64,000 nt of DNA, from positions 12,754,286 to 12,818,285 of the forward strand of contig NC_051100.1 in NCBI RefSeq assembly GCF_901709675.1, read 5' to 3'. This stretch comes from Syngnathus acus (taxonomy: Eukaryota > Chordata > Actinopteri > Syngnathiformes > Syngnathidae). The notes beneath the pieces are model-generated. The model had not been told where the DNA came from and ran no database searches. It was given only the letters and a program-made list of their open reading frames with translations. Position numbers and translations under genes: made by a program. Shown in pieces: positions 21,003 through 32,376 of the stretch (position 1 is the first letter of the stretch; every line of letters begins with the position of its first letter).

Positions 21003-22830
21003 ACTCTTGATTGATTGATTGATTGAACTTTATTCATCCCACAGCGGGGAAATTCACTTGTCACAGCAGCGCATATGAGTGCAAGAATAATACGAGTGCA
21101 AGAATAAAACAAGTGCCAGAATTACAAAAAAGGGTAAATAACAGACAAGGATAAACACAAGTGCTGCTAGTCGAGACGAAACACATTCATTTTATCAGGT
21201 GGCATGCATGTTGTAAAGTCTGACAGCAGACGGAATGAAGGACCTGCGGAACCGTTCCTTCCTACACCGAGGGTGCAAAAGTCTGCCGCTAAAGGAGCTG
21301 CTCAGGGAGGGGGTGAGAGGTGTTGTCCATGACGGATTTAAGCTTAATCAACGTCCTCCTCTCACCCACAACCTCAATGGAGTCCAGGGGACAGCCCAGA
21401 ACAGAGCTCGCTCATCTGACCATCTTATTCAGTCTCCCCCTGTCCCAGTCAGTACTGCCCCCACCCCAGCTGACCACAGCGTAGATGATGGCCGAGGCCA
21501 CCACAGAGTCATAGAAGGTCCGTACGAGAGCCCTGCACACACCGAAGGACCTCAGTCTCCTCAGCAGGTGGAGGCGACTCTGGCCCTTTTTGTACAGGGC
21601 GTGGGTGTGATCAGTCCAGTCCAGTTTGTTGTTAAGGCGAACACCCAGGAATTTGTAGTTCTCCACTACCTCAATGCCCGATCCCTGGATGTTCACCGGA
21701 TTGAAGATGGGTGCTGTCCTCCCGAAGCTCACAATCAACTCCTTCGTCTTGCTGGTGTTCAGCTGAAGCTGGTTGAGCTCACACCAGCTGACAAAGTCCT
21801 TGATGACCAATCTATATTACAGATCGTTCCCCTACGAGACATTTCCAACAATGGCCGTGTCGTCGGAAAACTTCTGGATGCGGCAGTGAGCGGTGTCGTG
21901 GGTAAAGTCTGAAGTGAACAGGGTGAAAAGGAAAGGAGAGAGCACCGTACCCTGGGGGACACCAGTGCTGCAGCGCACCACGTCGGACTCACAGCGATGT
22001 AACCTCACATACTGCGGCCGGTCGGTGAGGAAGTCCGTTGTCCATGCAGCCAGGCGCTGGTCCACACCCGCCTTCTCCATCTTCACCCGAAGCAGTGACG
22101 GCTGGATGGTGTTAAAAGCGCTGGAGAAATCGAAGAACATGATCCTCCCAGTGCTCCTGTTGTCCTCCAGGTGAAGCAGTGTTCTGTGCAGTAAATAAAT
22201 CACTGCATCGTCCACCCCAACACCAGGCTGGTAAGCAAACTGCAGGGGGTCCAGCTGCGCTCCCACTAGTGAACGCAGGTTACCCAGGATGATCCTCTCC
22301 ATAGTCTTCATCAGGTGGGAAGTCAAGGCAATAGGCCTGAAGTGGTTAGGCTCCTTGGGGCGCGGCACCTTCGGTACAGGGACCACGCAGGAGGTCTTCC
22401 ACAGTCCTGGGACCTTGTTCAGGCTCAGGTTGAACAGGTACCTGACCACACCACTCAGTTGGTCCGCACAGTCCCTGAGCAGTCTCGGCCAGATGCCGTC
22501 TGGGCCCGGGGTCTTCCCTACCTCGATCTTTCTGAGGTGACTCCTCACCTGAAGATCTGTAAAGGAGAGGGGGATGTCGGAAGACCGGGGTGATGGAGTG
22601 GAGACACAAGAGTGACTTCGGGGGGTTGAGAGGGGGTTGGTGAGCTGGCGTGGGGGCTGGAGTGTCGAAGGTGGCAGAATGAGGTGCGGAGCGAGGTGAA
22701 GGGATGGGAGGGAGGCGGAATCAAATCTGTTGAAGAACAGATTGAGTTCATCCACCCGGTCCTTGTCCCCATAAACTGGTTTCTGATCAGCCCTTTTACC
22801 ATGGCCCGAGATGGACTGCAGACCCCTCCA
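21003..22830 (-). mobile_element. LINE (Rex1/L2-like), 5' truncated, inserted in the tRNA array
   Basis: The minus-strand RT frame at 22755-21832 has [36 protein letters not shown] and the catalytic FSDDTAIVG. It continues in a second frame at 21810-21412 (LQLNTSKTKELIVSF, RLHLLRRLRSFGV). A gap and frameshift lie between 21832 and 21810. The 3' UTR ends in TTTATTCATCC reversed, with a TGAT tail at 21003-21024. The endonuclease is absent. Inactive. Confidence 0.85.
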
Positions 22831-23464
22831 ATGTCAGTTTTAAGTTCAACAAAAACCAAAAGAAAAAATTTTCTCTGTTGCAGATGTTTTGGTGTGTTGA
22901 TCACTAAAACAATGTTAAAATGAGGAGGCCTGAAAGCACTGCTTTTACAATTCAGGAATATACAAACGTTTTGTGTGCCAAATCTTCATTACAGCCAATA
23001 GCAGAATCCTAATTAAAGGTACAAAAAGACAGGCAATGACTATGTGTGTCCGCTGGTTCTTCTCTGCAACACAGGAAGTTTGCATTAGCAGGGACACTAC
23101 AGTTGTGCCCATCGGCAAAAGGCAGCCCCCAACTACCACATGAGTAGCCGACAGGCCTGTTCTAAAACAGCTCACTGATGAGGACGTATTATTTTCAAGG
23201 AATGTTCTAGAAGTAATCGTTGTTAAAAAAAAAAAAAAAGAACACATGATGGTGGTACTGTGGAGATCACTGTTTATATATACACACACAAATATATATA
23301 TTGAGTCTAGGGAGACAAATATACCGCAAACTGTGGGTAGGTGTCAGGTGATGAGCCACAGAAGAAATCACAGTTACCAAAGAAAGATGACAAGCCTCAT
23401 TTTGAAGCAGAGCTAAACATCAGGGATGAGAACGGCAAATGAAAAAAAACACTGAAAAGTAGCC
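22831..23464. other. Gene-free stretch
   Basis: The first ~90 bases are tRNA-array spacer. The rest shows an A run at 23225-23239 and TA-rich simple sequence near 23275-23300, with no coding frame or named repeat. Confidence 0.4.
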
Positions 23465-23700
23465 GGGGTATGGGGGCCACATGCCCCACTCGGGGTTTAG
23501 GGTTGGGGTTAGGGGTTGCCGCAGGGGGCCAGGGGGCCGCAGGCCCCCCCCAATGGGGGCCGCAGTGGGCCGGGGGCCAATTGGGGGATGCAGGGGCCAC
23601 AGGCCCCTATTGGGGGCCACAGGGCCCACAGGCCCCACTTGGGGGCCGCAGAGGGCCAGGGGCAACGCCCCAGAGGGGGCTCAGGGGGAAAAGCTCCCTG
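23465..23700 (+). repeat. GC-rich minisatellite of GGGGGCC-type units
   Basis: Imperfect tandem words (GGGGGCCRCAGG, CCAATTGGGGG) repeat about ten times, with many G runs of 4-7. Open frames through it on both strands are compositional only. Confidence 0.75.
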
Positions 23701-23820
23701 GAAACTCCTGGATTTTGGCAGTATAGCAACCCCAAAACCATTAATTTCATCACTCGATTTCAACAGTTTTGTTAAAAAAGTATTCCTGCTTGGTGGGCTG
23801 CCAAGGTGAATATACTAATA

Positions 23821-24571
23821 CAGTCAAGCCTCGGTTTTCAACCACAATCCGTTCCAGAAGGCGGTTCGAGAAGCGAATCGGTCGAATTCTGAATCTATTT
23901 TTCCCATTACAAATAATGGAACATTTTTAATCCGTTCCAAGACTTTTTTTAAGCATTTTTTCATTTGCGGATTTTTGTCCGATCCCGCAACTGCAGCGCA
24001 CCGCCGAACGCGCAACAGTAGCGCGTCGCCGACCGCGCAACTGCACCGCGCTGGTTGCATTATTGTGACAGAGCCGTCACTGAAATTTAGAAAATATTTT
24101 TAAACTCCTGATGTACTTTCCAATATTCAAGAGGACCTAAGTGCGCAGGGAGCTTAATATATTCCGATCGCGCAACCGCAGCGCGCCGGACGCTCACTGT
24201 CGCATTGCTTTAAAAGCGTCTTTGTGTTCCGAGTTATAAAATGACGCTGCTCTCGAGCCATGCCCATCTGAAGCAGTTCGTGATCCCGTTTGACTTGTCT
24301 ATTTCCCTGGCACGATCCTCGTCTTTTTTCTCTAAAACCTTCGGCATGCTGGCTAAAACCTTTGCTAATCAGGCAAATGAGTAGGCAAATGATGTGACGA
24401 AAGTAGCGCCAAAATGCTGCCGAAAATAATTCAGTTGTTGTCGCAATACTGCTGCCAGCCCCCCCATATAAAAACAATTTTCTCAACGGATCTACACGAT
24501 TCACAAAAATGATATTCCCGACGGAAAAAAACACGGAAATCCGCGGATCCGCGCAAGATTCTCAACCCTGC
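23821..24571. repeat. Old DNA-transposon fragments, no gene
   Basis: The left part (23821-24060) starts CAGTCAAGCCTCGGTTTTC and resembles the end of a common fish MITE whose body has repeated GCGCAACYGCAGCGC words (23985-24050, 24170-24200). The right part (24475-24570) holds CAACGGATCTACACGATTCA and CGGAAATCCGCGGATCCGCG, typical of another MITE end. Ends are not resolved. Confidence 0.4.
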
Positions 24572-24607
24572 TGTGGTATTATCGTATGTTGAAACTATAT
24601 TATATAG

Positions 24608-24808
24608 CAGGGGTCTCAAACTCCAGTGCTCGGGGGCCGCATTCCTACATGTTTTCCAAGTTTCCCTCGTTAAACACACCTGATTCAATTATCAGGCTCC
24701 TGCAGAACGTGAGGATGAACTGATCATTTGAATCAGGTGTGTTTAACGAGGGAAACTTGGAAAACATGTAGTAATGCGGCCCCCGAGGACTGGAGTTTGA
24801 GACCCCTG
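24608..24808 (+). mobile_element. hAT MITE (201 bp) in the 5' LTR
   Basis: Terminal repeats CAGGGGTCTCAAACTCCAG / mirror, flanked by a perfect 8-bp duplication TTATATAG (24600-24607, 24809-24816). Most of the element is palindromic. A copy of the same length with an inverted core is at 41352. Confidence 0.92.
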
Positions 24809-25059
24809 TTATATAGTGTGTTATTGGAGGTCTCGCATAATTATTGACAGTTGGGGGCGCTGTGGTGCACCAGGGTATTGTACTGCTATGTGAGACACGG
24901 GTGGGGAGGAAATAAAAAGTTGCTGAATAAAGAAGTTGCATTAGCCTTCATCTCTACTCCGTATAAACACAACATGGTGTCAGAAGTGCTGTGAAACAGT
25001 AACCCACATGGAGAAACGTCCACCGCGGAGGGAAAGGACGAGACGGGTGAGGAAGACAA

Positions 25060-25900
25060 ATGAGTGATGGAGAAGACGAGCGGAGTGGGGAAGGAGCTAG
25101 CATGATGGCCAACACAGCCAGCGCTACGTTTAGCATTCAACCACCGGAGCCCTTTGATTTTTCCAAGCCGCACGAGTGGACAAAATGGATAAGGAGTCAT
25201 GAGAGATTCCGTCAGGCAAGCAACTTAACAGCAAGCTCCGAAGAAAATCAGGTGAATACCTTGATATACTGTATGGGAGACGAAGCAGATGACGTTTTGA
25301 GAGGCTTGAAGGTCACTGAAGCAGACCAGCGTGACGACATTAAAGTGAGAGATGGTTTCCACTCGTTCTTTATAGTGAAAAAGAACATTGTTTATGAACG
25401 AGCACGCTTTAATATGCGAAAACAGGAAACAAATGAGACTGTTGATGCATTTGTCACCACTCTGTATGCATTAGCTGAACACTGTAATTATGGGACATTG
25501 CATGATGAGCTAATCAGGGACAGGATAGTGGTTGGACTGGCTGACACACGGCTCTCAGAACGCATGCAAATGGAGAGATTTGAATCTTGAAAAGGCTATT
25601 AACATGGCTAGACAATCTGAGGAGATTAAAAAGCAGCAAAACACACTGAGGAGTGATGCCAGTGGGGTAAAGCAGATGGATGTTTGCTCTGTAGACAGAG
25701 TATGTAAAGGCCGAAAGCAAAAAGAAAAGCCAAGACTCAATAAGTTCAAAAGTAATGGAGCTAAGCCACTCAGCAACATAAACCAAAAAGGCTCCCAATG
25801 CGACAAATGTGGTGGCGCCCTGCCAACGATGCCAAGTGCCACACGTGTGGAAAAAAAGGTCACTACTCTTTCTGGGCTCAGTGACATCAGATAGCCATAC
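25060..25900 (+). pseudogene. Gypsy 2 Gag, frameshifted
   Basis: 25060-25590 encodes 176 residues of a Gag domain (HEWTKWIRSHERFRQAS, KQETNETVDAFVTTLYALAE). A frameshift near 25560 moves it to the frame that carries DLNLEKAINMARQSEEIKK and the first half of a zinc knuckle (CDKCGG near 25800). The second knuckle half is out of frame again near 25830. Confidence 0.8.
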
Positions 25901-26159
25901 ATGGACTGCTGATATAACCATAATAGATAAAAATGTCACCTTCAAACTCGATACTGGAGCGGATGTTACTGCTGTATCACAGACTGAGTTTAAAAACACA
26001 TTTTCCAACACAAAGCAGCCTGTTCTCAAAAAGCCAGAAAAACCCTTGTTGGGTCCAGGACGGATTCCACTGAACGTGTCAGGGTTCACCAGACTGCAGC
26101 TGAGGAAAGGAGCCAAGCAGACCATGGAGAATGTTGTGTTTATGTTGTTCAAATCCTGA
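25809..26159 (+). pseudogene. Gypsy 2 protease
   Basis: An aspartic protease fragment. The catalytic LDTGADVTAV is near residue 50 and the flap region follows (LNVSGFTRLQL). A stop at 26157-26159 separates it from RT; the next frame starts at once. Confidence 0.8.
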
Positions 26160-26167
26160 GCACGCCA

Positions 26168-27517
26168 TTGCTCGGGTTGCCAGCCATTAAAGCCCTTGGC
26201 TTGCTTATCCGAGTCGACAGCATAGACAAGGAGACCCTCAAGGCAAGTTACCCCAAGTTGCGCAGCGGTCTGGGTAAGCTACAACAACCATACACCATAA
26301 AGCTCAAGCCAGGTGACGTGCCATATTCAGTAAAAAAACCCAGGAGGATTCCACTACCTCTGGTGGGTGAAGTCAAGAGAGAGCTCCAGCGCATGGAAGC
26401 TCTGGGCGTCATCAGCCGGGTGGAGGAGCCAACTGATTGGTGTGCCGGCATGGTGGTCGTGCCCAAAAAGGACAAACGAAAAGTGCGGTTGTGTGTGGAT
26501 TTAACCGGCTTGAATGTGTATATGTGCCGTGGAAAATACATTCTCCCATCTGTGGAACAAAGCCTGGGAACGCTTACTGGAGCAAAACTGTTCAGCAAGT
26601 TGGATGCCAACTTGGGCTTTTGGCAGATTCCATTAACGGAGGAGTCAGCCAAGTACACTACATTCATAACGCCCTTCGGACGGTTCCACTTTAACCGCCT
26701 TCCATTTGGCATCGCTTCTGCGCCCAAACATTTCCAGTGCAGGATGGCGGAGATCACAGAGGGGCTCAACAGTGTGGTTTGTCACATCGATGATTTGTTG
26801 GTGTGGGGGCGGGACCAGGAAGAGCATGACACTCGACTTAATGCCGTGCTACAAAGACTAGAAAAAGCAGGCATCACACTGAATGTGGACAAGTGTGAAA
26901 TCTCCAAGAGCGAAGTAGTCTTCCTGGGCCATATCATCACAGCCGCAGGCATCCGCCCTGACCCAAGAAAGACAGAGGCCATCACAGACATGACAGAGAC
27001 CACAAATGCTAGTGAATTAAGGAGTTTTCTCGGCATGGTCAACCAGCTGGGAAGGTTTATTCCCCAGCTAGCTGAAAAAGATAAACCGCTCCGTGACCTC
27101 TTCTCAAAGAAAAACTGCTGGGTCTGGGACGTGGACCAGGCAGCAGCGTTTGAAGACCTAAAGAAAGCTCTGTCCTCTCCTCCGTTGCCGGCTATGTATG
27201 ACCCGGGCAGAGACACCAAAGTATCTGCTGATGCATCATGGTATGGGTTGGGGGGTGTCATTCTCCAGAAATGGGGGGAAGGATGGAAGCCTGTGGCTTA
27301 CACATCACGGTCACTCACTCCAACTGAGCAACGATACGCACAGGTGGAGAAGGAGGCTCTGGGCCTCACATGGGCCTCACATGGGCCTGTGAACGGTTTC
27401 AGGATTTCCTCATCGGAAAGGAGTTTTGCCTGGAGACCCACCATAAACCCCTTCTCAGCCTGCTCGGACCCCAAGCACTGGATCTTTTGCCACAGAGAAT
27501 CCAGGGTTTCAGGATGA
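26168..27517 (+). CDS. Gypsy 2 reverse transcriptase and start of RNase H
   Basis: The frame has 449 codons. RT begins near residue 55 (PYSVKKPRRIPLPL), with VVPKKDKRKVRLCVD, FSKLDANLGFWQIPL and LPFGIASAPKHFQ. The catalytic block is HIDDLLVWG (Y to H before IDD). The connection and RNase H start (SADASWYGLGGVILQ) follow. An 11-bp tandem duplication near 27362-27386 (GGGCCTCACAT twice) shifts the frame, so the last ~45 residues are unrelated to the family. Confidence 0.9.
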   Translation: MLGLPAIKALGLLIRVDSIDKETLKASYPKLRSGLGKLQQPYTIKLKPGDVPYSVKKPRRIPLPLVGEVKRELQRMEALGVISRVEEPTDWCAGMVVVPKKDKRKVRLCVDLTGLNVYMCRGKYILPSVEQSLGTLTGAKLFSKLDANLGFWQIPLTEESAKYTTFITPFGRFHFNRLPFGIASAPKHFQCRMAEITEGLNSVVCHIDDLLVWGRDQEEHDTRLNAVLQRLEKAGITLNVDKCEISKSEVVFLGHIITAAGIRPDPRKTEAITDMTETTNASELRSFLGMVNQLGRFIPQLAEKDKPLRDLFSKKNCWVWDVDQAAAFEDLKKALSSPPLPAMYDPGRDTKVSADASWYGLGGVILQKWGEGWKPVAYTSRSLTPTEQRYAQVEKEALGLTWASHGPVNGFRISSSERSFAWRPTINPFSACSDPKHWIFCHRESRVSG

Positions 27518-27708
27518 GGCTGATGCGCTACTCATACTCCATCGTGCACGTACCAGGAAAGTCGCTTTGGACAGCGGACACACTTTCACGTGCACCTGTA
27601 AAATCACGCATGTCCACTGATGACCAGGAGCTGATGGAGAGCACAAACATATTTGTGACTGTGTCACTGAGAGTCTACCTGTCAGCTCATCATATACAGA
27701 AAACCTGA
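27370..27708 (+). pseudogene. Gypsy 2 RNase H continuation
   Basis: The frame after the 11-bp duplication restores the RNase H C-terminus (FLIGKEFCLETHHKPLLSLL, PGKSLWTADTLSRAP). It ends at a premature stop before the integrase. Confidence 0.8.
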
Positions 27709-27716
27709 AAGAGCAG

Positions 27717-28124
27717 TTGAAAGCCGACAGTGTCTGCTCGCGTGTCATGACCATGTGCATGGAAGGATGGCCAGCACATGCAAAACAGGAACCAGCGCTG
27801 AAAAACTACTGGCCGGAGCGAGCTACATTAACAGTGAAAGATGGCTTACTGCTAAAGGACACACGACTGGTAGTACCTTCTGCAATGAGGAACGACGTGC
27901 TATTCAAATTACACGAAGGACACTTAGGTGTCGTGAAATGTAAAGCACGTGCACGTCAATCTGTGTGGTGGCCGGGACTCAGCCAGCAAGTGAACGAAAT
28001 AATACTGAACTGCAGGACATGCATACAAGAGCGACACAACCCAAAAGAGTCACTCATGCCATCAGGGTGCCCTGAAACTTGGCAAAGGTTAGGAACAGAC
28101 CTTTCTACACAAGAGGCAGAATAA
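27717..28124 (+). pseudogene. Gypsy 2 integrase zinc domain, catalytic core deleted
   Basis: Residues 55-115 form the HHCC zinc domain (HEGHLGVVKCKARAR, CRTCIQERHNP). Right after GTDL the sequence jumps to about 60 bases of 3' non-coding DNA and the 3' LTR. The whole DDE core and C-terminus are missing. Confidence 0.85.
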
Positions 28125-28377
28125 TCCTCTAAGGTCTGACGAAACAAAGGCAGTCTACCCTATGATCTCTGGAAAAAGGGAGCTGTGGTATTATCGTATG
28201 TTGAAACTATAATATTATAGAGTGTGTTATTGGAGGTCTCGCATAATGTTGACAGTTGGGGGCTCTGTGGTGCGCCAGGGGCATTGTACTGCTATGTGAG
28301 ACACGAGTGGGGAGAAAATTAAAAGTTGCTGAAAAAAGAAGTTGCATTAGCGTTCATCTCTACTCCGTATAAACACA

Positions 28378-29329
28378 AGAGTGGTGGACTGCGTTCGCGC
28401 TCTCCCCTGGTCTTTCTGATTAAAACAAAAATCACGCGCAGTAGTACGCACATGGAGTTTAGGTCTGCGGTGCTGTGACACACTGAACGCTTTTGAGCAT
28501 GTTATTAACTGTACTCTGGAAATGTGCATTTGCTTGCTAAACTGTATTAACCAAATTAGTCAATGCAAAATAATATGTAATTACCACGTTCCTGACTCGT
28601 TACATGATATGAACGTATCAAAACCTTTTTGTCGGCTGTAGGTCTGTCTTTTTGAAGAATGCGCCTGATTGTTGTTCCTCATACATCAAAAGTATGGATT
28701 TCTAGAAAACAACTTTTACTTCCTAAAGTAAAATGACAGATTTATATTCAAATGTCAAATATCGAACGCCACCATCGCAGTGGAGGTGAATTACACTCCA
28801 AACAATGCCAGCAACGTCAAAAGCCTCAATTATTTTCGACACGAGAGATATAGAGCATTTCCGAAATTTGAGAAATCATTTGAGAAATTACGATCGTATT
28901 TTGTTTCTCAATTTGTGTTGAATAAAATAATGAAATTTCACATTTTCAAATAAAACACAGAGATGGGATCATTTCCCGTTCTCTCATACCAAAAGTACAC
29001 GTACCAAGACATACAACTGTTTTTACCTTCAATACTCAAAATAGACGCCCAATCGATAGGTGACGCTGTTTGAAAGAACGAGCGGCGTCAGTGTTCCATC
29101 CAGTACCTACAATCCTGTGCGCCAACAAGGTTTAAAGTAAGTGAGACATTAATGAACACGAAATACTCGTTTAAACCTTCTATTTAGGTTGAGTCCTTCT
29201 AAGTATAGTAAATCTATGAACGTCTATTGTTTGTATTAGAAGGAATGGTTGCTCCAATTTGAGTGTGAGACCGCCTGTGAATTTGGTGAGACCAGCAGTG
29301 GGGTGGCCCGTTTTGACTCAGATTTTCAG
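28378..29329. other. Gene-free stretch
   Basis: AT-rich with no coding frame of note. A GTAAGTGAG donor-like word lies at 29137-29145, after CAAGGTTTAAA, but no partner exon is evident. Nothing else recognised. Confidence 0.35.
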
Positions 29330-29752
29330 ATCACTCGTTTCTCTTCAGATCGAATAAATCTTTCGCCTTTTACTAAAGATTTCCATGGGGAGGAACAAGA
29401 GTCTATTTCAATTTTTTTTTTTTATGCTCTGCGAAAGCGGAGCATTCTTTCTGTGAAAATATCAATATTGCAACGGATAGCCGCCGATATCATACTCCGT
29501 GCAGCAGTCATACGTTCACATAATTCATACCGACATATATGTGAACATGTTCACATAAACAGAGAAATTATGCCGAGTGCAGACAGACAATCACATTTAA
29601 GCCCTCGTTTATCAATGCAGTTTAATTTCTGGTGGTACCCATTTGAACGGGCACATGTCAGTCCATTGTAATTTGGCAAAAAATATTGTTTTTGAATAAA
29701 AATCAATAACCACCCCCATCAATTGCACAAGCAGTCCTGCTCCTCACTTCAA
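29330..29752 (+). repeat. Dispersed ~420-bp repeat, copy 2
   Basis: It is the reverse complement of 5431-5848 with scattered differences. It keeps the 14-bp palindrome GTGAACATGTTCAC near 29541-29554 and the CTGCGAAAGCGGAG word near 29429. A 140-aa frame crosses it but is not kept in the other copy. Confidence 0.7.
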
Positions 29753-29763
29753 GGAACACGGAC

Positions 29764-31017
29764 TTGAGCAGATCCGCCGCGCTGTGCTTCGTTGAAACGT
29801 GGCTTGACGGACGCACCCCCCACCATGCCGTGGAGCTAGCTGGGTTTCGGCTGCTGCGTGCAGATTGCAGCGCGGAGCTCACCGGAAAATCAAAGGGAGG
29901 TGGTCTCTGTTTCTACATTAATGAACGTTGGTGTACCGATGTCACGGTGTTGAAAGAGTCTTGCAGCCCTCTCCTAGAAACACTTTTCATAAACTGCCGG
30001 CCGTTCTATTCACCACGGGAGTTCTCCTCGATCGTCATGGCGGCTGTTTACATTCCACCACACGCACGTGCGAGTGAAGCCACGCAGATGCTGGCTGACC
30101 AGGTGACAGACATGGAGAAACCTCTACCAAATTCACTAATCATTGTTCTGGGTGATTTTAACGGGGCGAACCTCGCACACGAACTCCCCAAGTACAGACA
30201 GCACATAACGTGTCCCACCAGAGGGGCACAGACACTGGACCACTGCTACACCGTAATTAAGGATGCACACCACTCTGTGGCTCGTGCAGCTTTAGGACTC
30301 TCAGACCACTGTCTAGTTCATCTGATCCCGGCCTACAGGCAGAAATTAAAGACTTCTAAGCCTGTGGTGAGGACTGTGAGGAAGTGGACAGTGGAGTCTA
30401 GGCAGGACCTCCAAGCCTGCTTTGACTGCACCGATTGGGGAGTTTTTGAAGCTGCAACTTCAGACCTGCATGAACTCACCGACACTGTCACATCATACAT
30501 CAGTTTTTGTGAGGATCTGTGTGTGCAGACCAAGACCTTCTGCACGTACAACAACGACAAACCTTGGTTTACACCGAACCTCAGGAGGCTGCGCAAAGTC
30601 AAGGAGGAGGCCTACAGGAGCGGCGACCGGGACCTGTTCAAGCAGACCAGAAACACACTGAACCGAGAGGTCAGGAAAGCCAGCAAGTGTTACGGGGAGA
30701 GCCTGGAGAGACACCTCTCTGCCATTCCTGATCCCTCAACAGTGTGGAAAGGTCTGCAGAGCATCACGGGCTTCAAAAAACGAACCCCCAGTCCTGTGGA
30801 GAGCCCAAGGCTTGCAAACCAGCTAAACAGGTTCTACTGCAGCTTTAATCGGTCCTCCCACACTACAGGACCTCCTGGAGCACAATCAACATACTCACCT
30901 CCCCCCCCAACCGCTCTGTCCACACCTCCATCACCGTTGTCACCTACTCTCTCTCTTGCAGAGGCAAAAAGATCAGGAAGGCACCTGGCCCAGACGGCGT
31001 GTCACATTCCTGCTTGA
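29764..31017 (+). pseudogene. LINE endonuclease frame
   Basis: This frame has 417 codons: LCFVETWLDGRTPHHAVELAG, KSKGGGLCFYINERWC, VLGDFNGANL (catalytic D/N) and [15 protein letters not shown] (SDH). A linker follows with [13 protein letters not shown] and SGDRDLFKQTRN. Homology ends near residue 400, where a frameshift with a small deletion leads into the RT frame. Confidence 0.85.
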
Positions 31018-32285
31018 AAGTCTGTGCCGAACAGCTGGCACCCACCTTTGCACGGATCTTCAACCGTTCCCTGGAGCTGTGTGAGGTGCCCTCGTGCTTC
31101 AAGAGCTCCATCATCGTTCCGGTGGCCAAGAAGCCCGCCATCACTGGTTTGAATGACTATAGACCTGTCGCTCTGACATCTGTGGTCATGAAATCTTTCG
31201 AGAGGTTAGTGTTGAACCACCTGAAGGATGTCACGGGTCCCCTGCTTGACCCCTTCCAGTTTGCCTACTGGGCAAACAGGTCGGTGGATGATGCGGTCAA
31301 CATGGGACTGCACTACATCCTGCACCACCTGCACACCCCAGGAAGGTACGCCAAGACCCTGTTCGTGGACTTCAGCTCGGCGTTCAACACCATCGCTCCT
31401 GACATCCTCCAACAGAAGCTCATCCAGCTTGCGGTGCCTGCCTCCACCTGTCAGTGGATCACCAGCTTCCTGACCAACAGGAGACAGCGTGTGAGGCTGG
31501 GGGGCATCACATCTGACACCCGGACCACCAATACTGGAGCCCCTCAGGGGTGCGTCCTCTCCCCACTGCTCTTCTCTCTCTACACCAATGATTTCTCCTC
31601 AGGTGACTCTCCTGTGAAGCTCCTGAAGTATGCAGACGACACCACTCTCATCGGACTGATCCAGGACGGTGATGAGACTGCGTACAGACAGGAGGTGGAG
31701 CGGCTGGTCCACTGGTGCAGCCAAAACCACCTGGAGCTGAACCCGCTCAAGACCGTGGAGATGACAGTGGACTTCAGGCGAGACCCTTCAGCACTTTCAT
31801 CCCTCACTATCCGCAGTAATACTATTCTCTCCACAGACACCTTCAAGTTCCTGCGAACCACAATCTCTCGGGACCTGAAATGGACCGGCCACATAGACTC
31901 TGTCCGGAAGAAGGCCCAGCAGAGGCTGTACTTCCCGAGACAGCTCAAGAAGTTCAACCTGCCGCGGGAGCTGCTGAAGACCTTCTACACTGCCGTCATC
32001 CAGTCTGTCCTCTGCACCTCCATCACTGTCTGGTTTGGATCGGCCTCCAAACAAGACAAGCACAGACTGCAACGGACAGTTAGGACTGCAGAAAAGATAA
32101 TTGGAATCAACCTCCCATCTATCCAAGACTTGTACCTGTCCACAGACCCTTCTCACCCAGATTGCAGTCTGTTTGAACTACTCCCCTCCGGACGGCGTTA
32201 TAGAGCTCTGTACGCCAAAACCAGCAGACACAGAGACAGCTTCTTCCCCCAGGCTGTTTCTCTGATGAACTCACACCACTCTTAG
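30999..32285 (+). CDS. LINE reverse transcriptase frame
   Basis: The frame has 428 codons with no stop: [46 protein letters not shown], the catalytic YADDTTLIG near residue 210, and the C-terminus [13 protein letters not shown]. It lacks a few residues of the first RT motif because of the shift upstream. Confidence 0.88.
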   Translation: MSHSCLKVCAEQLAPTFARIFNRSLELCEVPSCFKSSIIVPVAKKPAITGLNDYRPVALTSVVMKSFERLVLNHLKDVTGPLLDPFQFAYWANRSVDDAVNMGLHYILHHLHTPGRYAKTLFVDFSSAFNTIAPDILQQKLIQLAVPASTCQWITSFLTNRRQRVRLGGITSDTRTTNTGAPQGCVLSPLLFSLYTNDFSSGDSPVKLLKYADDTTLIGLIQDGDETAYRQEVERLVHWCSQNHLELNPLKTVEMTVDFRRDPSALSSLTIRSNTILSTDTFKFLRTTISRDLKWTGHIDSVRKKAQQRLYFPRQLKKFNLPRELLKTFYTAVIQSVLCTSITVWFGSASKQDKHRLQRTVRTAEKIIGINLPSIQDLYLSTDPSHPDCSLFELLPSGRRYRALYAKTSRHRDSFFPQAVSLMNSHHS

Positions 32286-32376
32286 AGTCTCAGAGTCATT
32301 ACTGTGCAACAACATCCTGCTCTCCACACCTTTTTTTGAACGGACTACACTATTTGTACTGTGTAAGTACGGAAAT

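Larger units (their letters stand above)
24572..28377 (+). mobile_element. Ty3/Gypsy element (K02A2.6-like) with LTRs, internally deleted
   Basis: LTRs start TGTGGTATTATCG and end TAAACACA. The 5' LTR (24572-24971) is enlarged by a nested hAT MITE; the 3' LTR (28184-28377) is 194 bp. A primer site TGGTGTCAGAAGTG follows at 24975. A purine tract GGAAAAAGGGAG precedes the 3' LTR. No 5-bp duplication is visible (CCTGC versus AGAGT), which suggests recombination or a deletion. Gag, protease, RT, RNase H and the integrase zinc domain remain in broken frames. Confidence 0.9.
29753..32376 (+). mobile_element. Rex1/Babar-like LINE, 5' truncated
   Basis: It covers endonuclease to the RT C-terminus in two frames, with a 3' UTR cut at about 32376 by another LINE. 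It begins within the endonuclease, directly after repeat copy 2. The frames carry one shift near 31000. Otherwise it is well preserved. Confidence 0.85.

Noticed and set aside
23397-23809. Several overlapping proline/glycine-rich frames
   Set aside because: Produced by the G-run minisatellite on both strands.
29249-29671. 140-aa frame on the plus strand
   Set aside because: It crosses dispersed repeat copy 2 and is not kept in copy 1.
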